Shown here piece after piece: positions 61,688 to 64,000 of a stretch of 64,000 bases of DNA. The notes beneath the pieces were generated by a model. The model did not search any database. It was not told the origin of the DNA and worked only from the letters and a program-made list of their open reading frames with translations. Position 1 is the stretch's first letter. Each line of letters starts with the position of its first letter. Made by a program: the position numbers and the translations under genes. The DNA is from JABCPE02 sp963518955 (GTDB taxonomy: Bacteria; Bacteroidota; Bacteroidia; Flavobacteriales; Weeksellaceae), in the NCBI GenBank assembly GCA_963518955.1, contig CAUQKI010000004.1, forward strand, positions 62,001-126,000, written 5' to 3'.

Positions 61688-61704
61688 AATATGCTGGTTT
61701 TTAA

Positions 61705-62286
61705 CTATTTGTAGTCATCCTCTTCATCTACTCCCTCATCATAGTAGTCATTAGAGAAATCGTCTTCCTCATCATAGCCGTCTTCAAATTCAGAACTGAA
61801 ATCCTCTTCTTCTAATAAATCAAAATCATCCACCGCGATGTTTGATTGTTGTTTTTTCGTAGTGGCAGAGTTACCATTTTTACTTGGAGCTTTCAGAGGA
61901 ACATTTCCAAAACGGAATACTGTAATGGGATAATTTACAGAGTTTTTCTCATCTGTAATTTCCAAAAGTTCACAAAAAAATTCCCAAAGGTCTAAAAGCC
62001 CATATTTAAAATGCATTTTACTTCCAATTTCTGGAAATGCCTCACTCATGTACACATCAGACATTGTGTCTCCATCTCCATCATCAGACATGTCTTCTAA
62101 AGGAACTGCTGCCCCCTCAGACCAGCTGTCATCAGAATAGTAAAAAGAAGAAAGCTCCTCACCTTGAAGGCTGAAAGCACTCTTAATTCCTAAATGCAGA
62201 TTCCAAAGAGTTTGTTTTTCTCTAATCTCAATGTCTCTAAAAATCTGCTCCTTTGCATCTAAAATAACTCGTACTTTGTAAATCAT
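61705..62286 (-). CDS. pRiA4b ORF-3-like (IS1096 TnpR-type passenger) protein
   Basis: A 193-residue cytoplasmic protein. YKVRVILDAKEQIFRDIEI, TLWNLHLGIKSAFSLQGEE with SSFYYSDDSW, and HFKYGLLDLWEFFCELLEI match the family. Despite the name, most members are chromosomal and not part of transposons; function unknown. The last 50 residues are a very acidic tail (DLLEEEDFSSEFEDGYDEED), as in many Bacteroidota versions. It is 17 bases upstream of the TlpA-like gene. Confidence 0.85.
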   Translation of the reverse strand: MIYKVRVILDAKEQIFRDIEIREKQTLWNLHLGIKSAFSLQGEELSSFYYSDDSWSEGAAVPLEDMSDDGDGDTMSDVYMSEAFPEIGSKMHFKYGLLDLWEFFCELLEITDEKNSVNYPITVFRFGNVPLKAPSKNGNSATTKKQQSNIAVDDFDLLEEEDFSSEFEDGYDEEDDFSNDYYDEGVDEEDDYK

Positions 62287-62417
62287 AAATTCTTTTGTTC
62301 TTCTGTTTTTATTTAAAATTTAAGATGCAAATATAATATAAATCATATGCTAAGAAAAATTATTTTTAAAAAAAATGAAATTTTATGTAATTCATTTTAA
62401 ATCAATTTATTAAAAAT

Positions 62418-62447
62418 AAAAAAGCAGTGAAATCTCCACTGCTTTTT
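62418..62447 (-). terminator. sigma-factor gene terminator
   Basis: AAAAGCAGTG pairs with CACTGCTTTT; A and T runs flank both sides. Confidence 0.9.
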
Positions 62448-62451
62448 TCTG

Positions 62452-63318
62452 TTATTTCCCTAAATAGGATTTTAAAATTTTACTTCTGCTGTTGTGTTTC
62501 AGTCTTTTAATGGCTTTTTCTTTGATTTGTCGGACTCTTTCTCTCGTTAAATCAAAGGTTTCACCTATTTCCTCCAAAGTCATAGGGTGCTTCCCGTTTA
62601 ATCCAAAATAAAGCCTTACTAAATCAGCTTCTCTCGGTGTGAGGGTCTGTAATGCTCTCTCTATTTCTATTTGTAGAGATTCCAGCATCAGTTCTTTATC
62701 AGGACTTGGAGACTCGCCAGAACGCAATACATCATATAGGTTAGAATCTTCTCCTTCTACTAGTGGAGCGTCCATGGATAGGTGTCTTCCAGAGTTTTTC
62801 ATAGATTCTTTGATGTCCTCCTCGCTCATGTCCAATACTTCGGCTAGTTCCTCTGGAGATGGCGGTCTTTCGTTGATTTGTTCTAATTCAGCATAGGCTT
62901 TGTTGATTTTATTGATAGAGCCTATTTTATTTAAAGGAAGTCTTACGATTCTAGACTGCTCAGCCAAGGCTTGAAGAATAGATTGTCTAATCCACCATAC
63001 AGCGTAAGAAATGAATTTAAACCCTCTGGTTTCATCATATCTTTTAGCGGCTTTCATCAGTCCTAAATTCCCTTCGTTTATTAAATCTGGAAGAGAAAGT
63101 CCTTGATTTTGATATTGTTTAGAAACAGAAACCACGAAACGAAGATTGGCTTTGATGAGTTTTTCCAGAGCTACCTTGTCTCCAGACCTAATCTTTTGGG
63201 CTAAAATAACCTCTTCATCGGCAGTGATAAGCTCTACTTTCCCGATTTCCTGTAAGTATTTGTCCAAAGATGCGGTCTCTCTGTTGGTTACCTGTTTGGT
63301 GATTTTTAGTTGTCTCAT
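62452..63318 (-). CDS. rpoD: primary sigma factor (Bacteroidota SigA type)
   Basis: A 288-residue housekeeping sigma factor. It begins MRQLKITKQVTNRE and holds region 1.2 (LDKYLQEIGKVELITADEE), region 2 (NLRFVVSVSKQYQNQGLSLP and FKFISYAVWWIRQSI), region 3 and region 4 (LTLREADLVR-type and RERVRQIKEKAIKRLKHNSR). It lacks the long region 1.1 of proteobacterial RpoD. In this phylum it reads TTTG/TAnnTTTG promoters, which agrees with the boxes found ahead of many genes in this window. ATG 63318 is used on family start. Confidence 0.95.
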   Translation of the reverse strand: MRQLKITKQVTNRETASLDKYLQEIGKVELITADEEVILAQKIRSGDKVALEKLIKANLRFVVSVSKQYQNQGLSLPDLINEGNLGLMKAAKRYDETRGFKFISYAVWWIRQSILQALAEQSRIVRLPLNKIGSINKINKAYAELEQINERPPSPEELAEVLDMSEEDIKESMKNSGRHLSMDAPLVEGEDSNLYDVLRSGESPSPDKELMLESLQIEIERALQTLTPREADLVRLYFGLNGKHPMTLEEIGETFDLTRERVRQIKEKAIKRLKHNSRSKILKSYLGK

Positions 63319-63418
63319 TTGATAAATAGCATTTTGTATTCCACTAAACACATATACGATGAGATTCTCATAAAGGTTACACCAAAAAACATTTTTTCTG
63401 CAAAATGTATTGTTTTCT

Positions 63419-63450
63419 TTTGTGAATTCTCTGATTTTTTACTACCTTTG
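63419..63450 (+). promoter_or_regulatory. promoter of the NlpC/P60 lipoprotein gene
   Basis: TTTG (63419-63422), 20 bases, TACCTTTG (63443-63450): textbook Bacteroidota promoter, 23 bases before the ATG. Confidence 0.75.
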
Positions 63451-63473
63451 GCGTTTAGCAAAAATTTTATTGA

Positions 63474-64000
63474 ATGAAAAAAACCGTATTATTAGTTGTG
63501 GTTACATTTGCTCTGTGGTCATGTGGAGCATCTCAACCAGCTAGAGTCTATGGAAATAAAAATATTTCTAATAACAATTCCTATTCATACAAAAATAATG
63601 GAAATTCTAATGGAAATCCTTCCAAATCAGCGGGTAAAAAATCTTCAAAAGAAGGATTAAATCCAAAGGTAGCAAATATCCTTTCTGATGCAGAAAAATA
63701 CCTTGGGTCTCCGTATAGAGCAGGAGGAATGACTTATTCTGGGTTTGACTGCTCTGGATTTGTGAATACTGTTTTTGCAGAGAATGATATTAAACTTACC
63801 AGACGCTCGGCTGACCAAGCTAAAGAAGGCGTGGGAATCAATATAGAAAATGTAAAACATGGTGATTTATTGTTCTTTGCTACAGCTGGCGGGAAGAGGG
63901 TTTCTCATGTGGGGATAGTTCATACGATAACAGATGATGGAGAAATTAAATTTATCCACGCTTCTACGAGCAAAGGTGTTATTATTTCTTCATTGGAAGA
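63474..64000 (+). CDS. NlpC/P60 (C40) peptidase lipoprotein, partial at window end
   Basis: The frame opens at the ATG at 63474 and is still open at 64000. MKKTVLLVVVTFALWSCG is a lipoprotein signal with cysteine at residue 17, followed by an Asn/Ser/Lys-rich linker. The peptidase domain starts LSDAEKYLGSPYRAGGMTYS, with the catalytic cysteine in GFDCSGFVNTVF, and the catalytic histidine in VSHVGIVHT; HAST near the end of the window should hold the third residue. It cleaves peptidoglycan peptides (gamma-D-Glu bonds) at the cell envelope. Confidence 0.92.
   Translation, partial: MKKTVLLVVVTFALWSCGASQPARVYGNKNISNNNSYSYKNNGNSNGNPSKSAGKKSSKEGLNPKVANILSDAEKYLGSPYRAGGMTYSGFDCSGFVNTVFAENDIKLTRRSADQAKEGVGINIENVKHGDLLFFATAGGKRVSHVGIVHTITDDGEIKFIHASTSKGVIISSLE

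Noticed and set aside
61705..62286. Transposon passenger gene as evidence of an insertion sequence
   Set aside because: The family name derives from IS1096, but no transposase or inverted repeats are nearby and most members are chromosomal.

Overview
This is a 64 kb stretch of AT-rich chromosome from a flavobacterium of the Weeksellaceae type (Chryseobacterium / Riemerella / Bergeyella relatives). Four things point there: a short primary sigma factor of about 288 residues that starts with the helix region of domain 1.2; promoters of the Bacteroidota type (TTTG, 19-21 bases, TAnnTTTG) ahead of many genes; a GyrB, PurL and RibBA of flavobacterial type; and several families largely confined to Bacteroidota (DUF2851, an acyl-CoA reductase next to a dicluster ferredoxin, a GldA-like ATPase, TonB receptors with a carboxypeptidase-like N-terminal domain). 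The genus is an inference from family resemblance, not from a search.

Layout. 1-489 is the end of mnmE. About 640-7130 is a foreign island (island 1) between mnmE and purL: a zinc-ribbon/HTH protein, a tyrosine recombinase, an unrecognised 434-residue protein, an excisionase-like HTH protein, a BT4734-type primase-like protein, a lipoprotein and two unknowns. Its genes lie on one strand, use AGA for nearly all arginines and avoid C on the coding strand. It also carries two large non-coding blocks, one a 190-base nested palindrome with its own promoter. 7442-11715 is purL and two small genes. About 12330-15380 is a second, decayed element (island 2) beside the tmRNA gene: a frameshifted integrase, an unknown gene, an HTH gene and a truncated replication protein fused back to back with a truncated host gene. 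15416-15813 is tmRNA (ssrA).

15.8-36.8 kb is mostly housekeeping: pnuC, GrpB-like, ribBA, corA-like, methyltransferase, gamma-carbonic anhydrase-like, AAA ATPase, mtgA, DUF721, pdxJ, a class 1A pyrD, GNAT, DUF2851, a dicarboxylate symporter, gyrB, a TonB receptor plus metal/siderophore-binding lipoprotein, a CDF efflux pump, a GldA-like ATPase, fhs and an NlpE-like lipoprotein. 37.4-39.7 kb is a compact four-gene accessory operon (cREC receiver protein, small beta-propeller-like repeat protein, two-TM membrane protein, PD-(D/E)XK nuclease-like protein) and is my best candidate for an undescribed conflict/defence system.

40-64 kb returns to core genes: a BtuB-like TonB receptor, DUF3108, a lone 2-oxoacid:ferredoxin oxidoreductase alpha subunit, a secreted rhodanese-cupin fusion, pepD, a LURP-one-like protein, an exported peptide deformylase, recR, pepT, a lipoprotein, fabI, a BI-1 protein, acyl-CoA reductase / ferredoxin / serC / DUF1015, rlmD, an LTA-synthase-like sulfatase-fold protein, a cysteine-less TlpA-like lipoprotein, a pRiA4b ORF-3-like protein, the primary sigma factor, and the start of an NlpC/P60 lipoprotein that runs off the window. 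No rRNA, CRISPR array or intact insertion sequence was seen.
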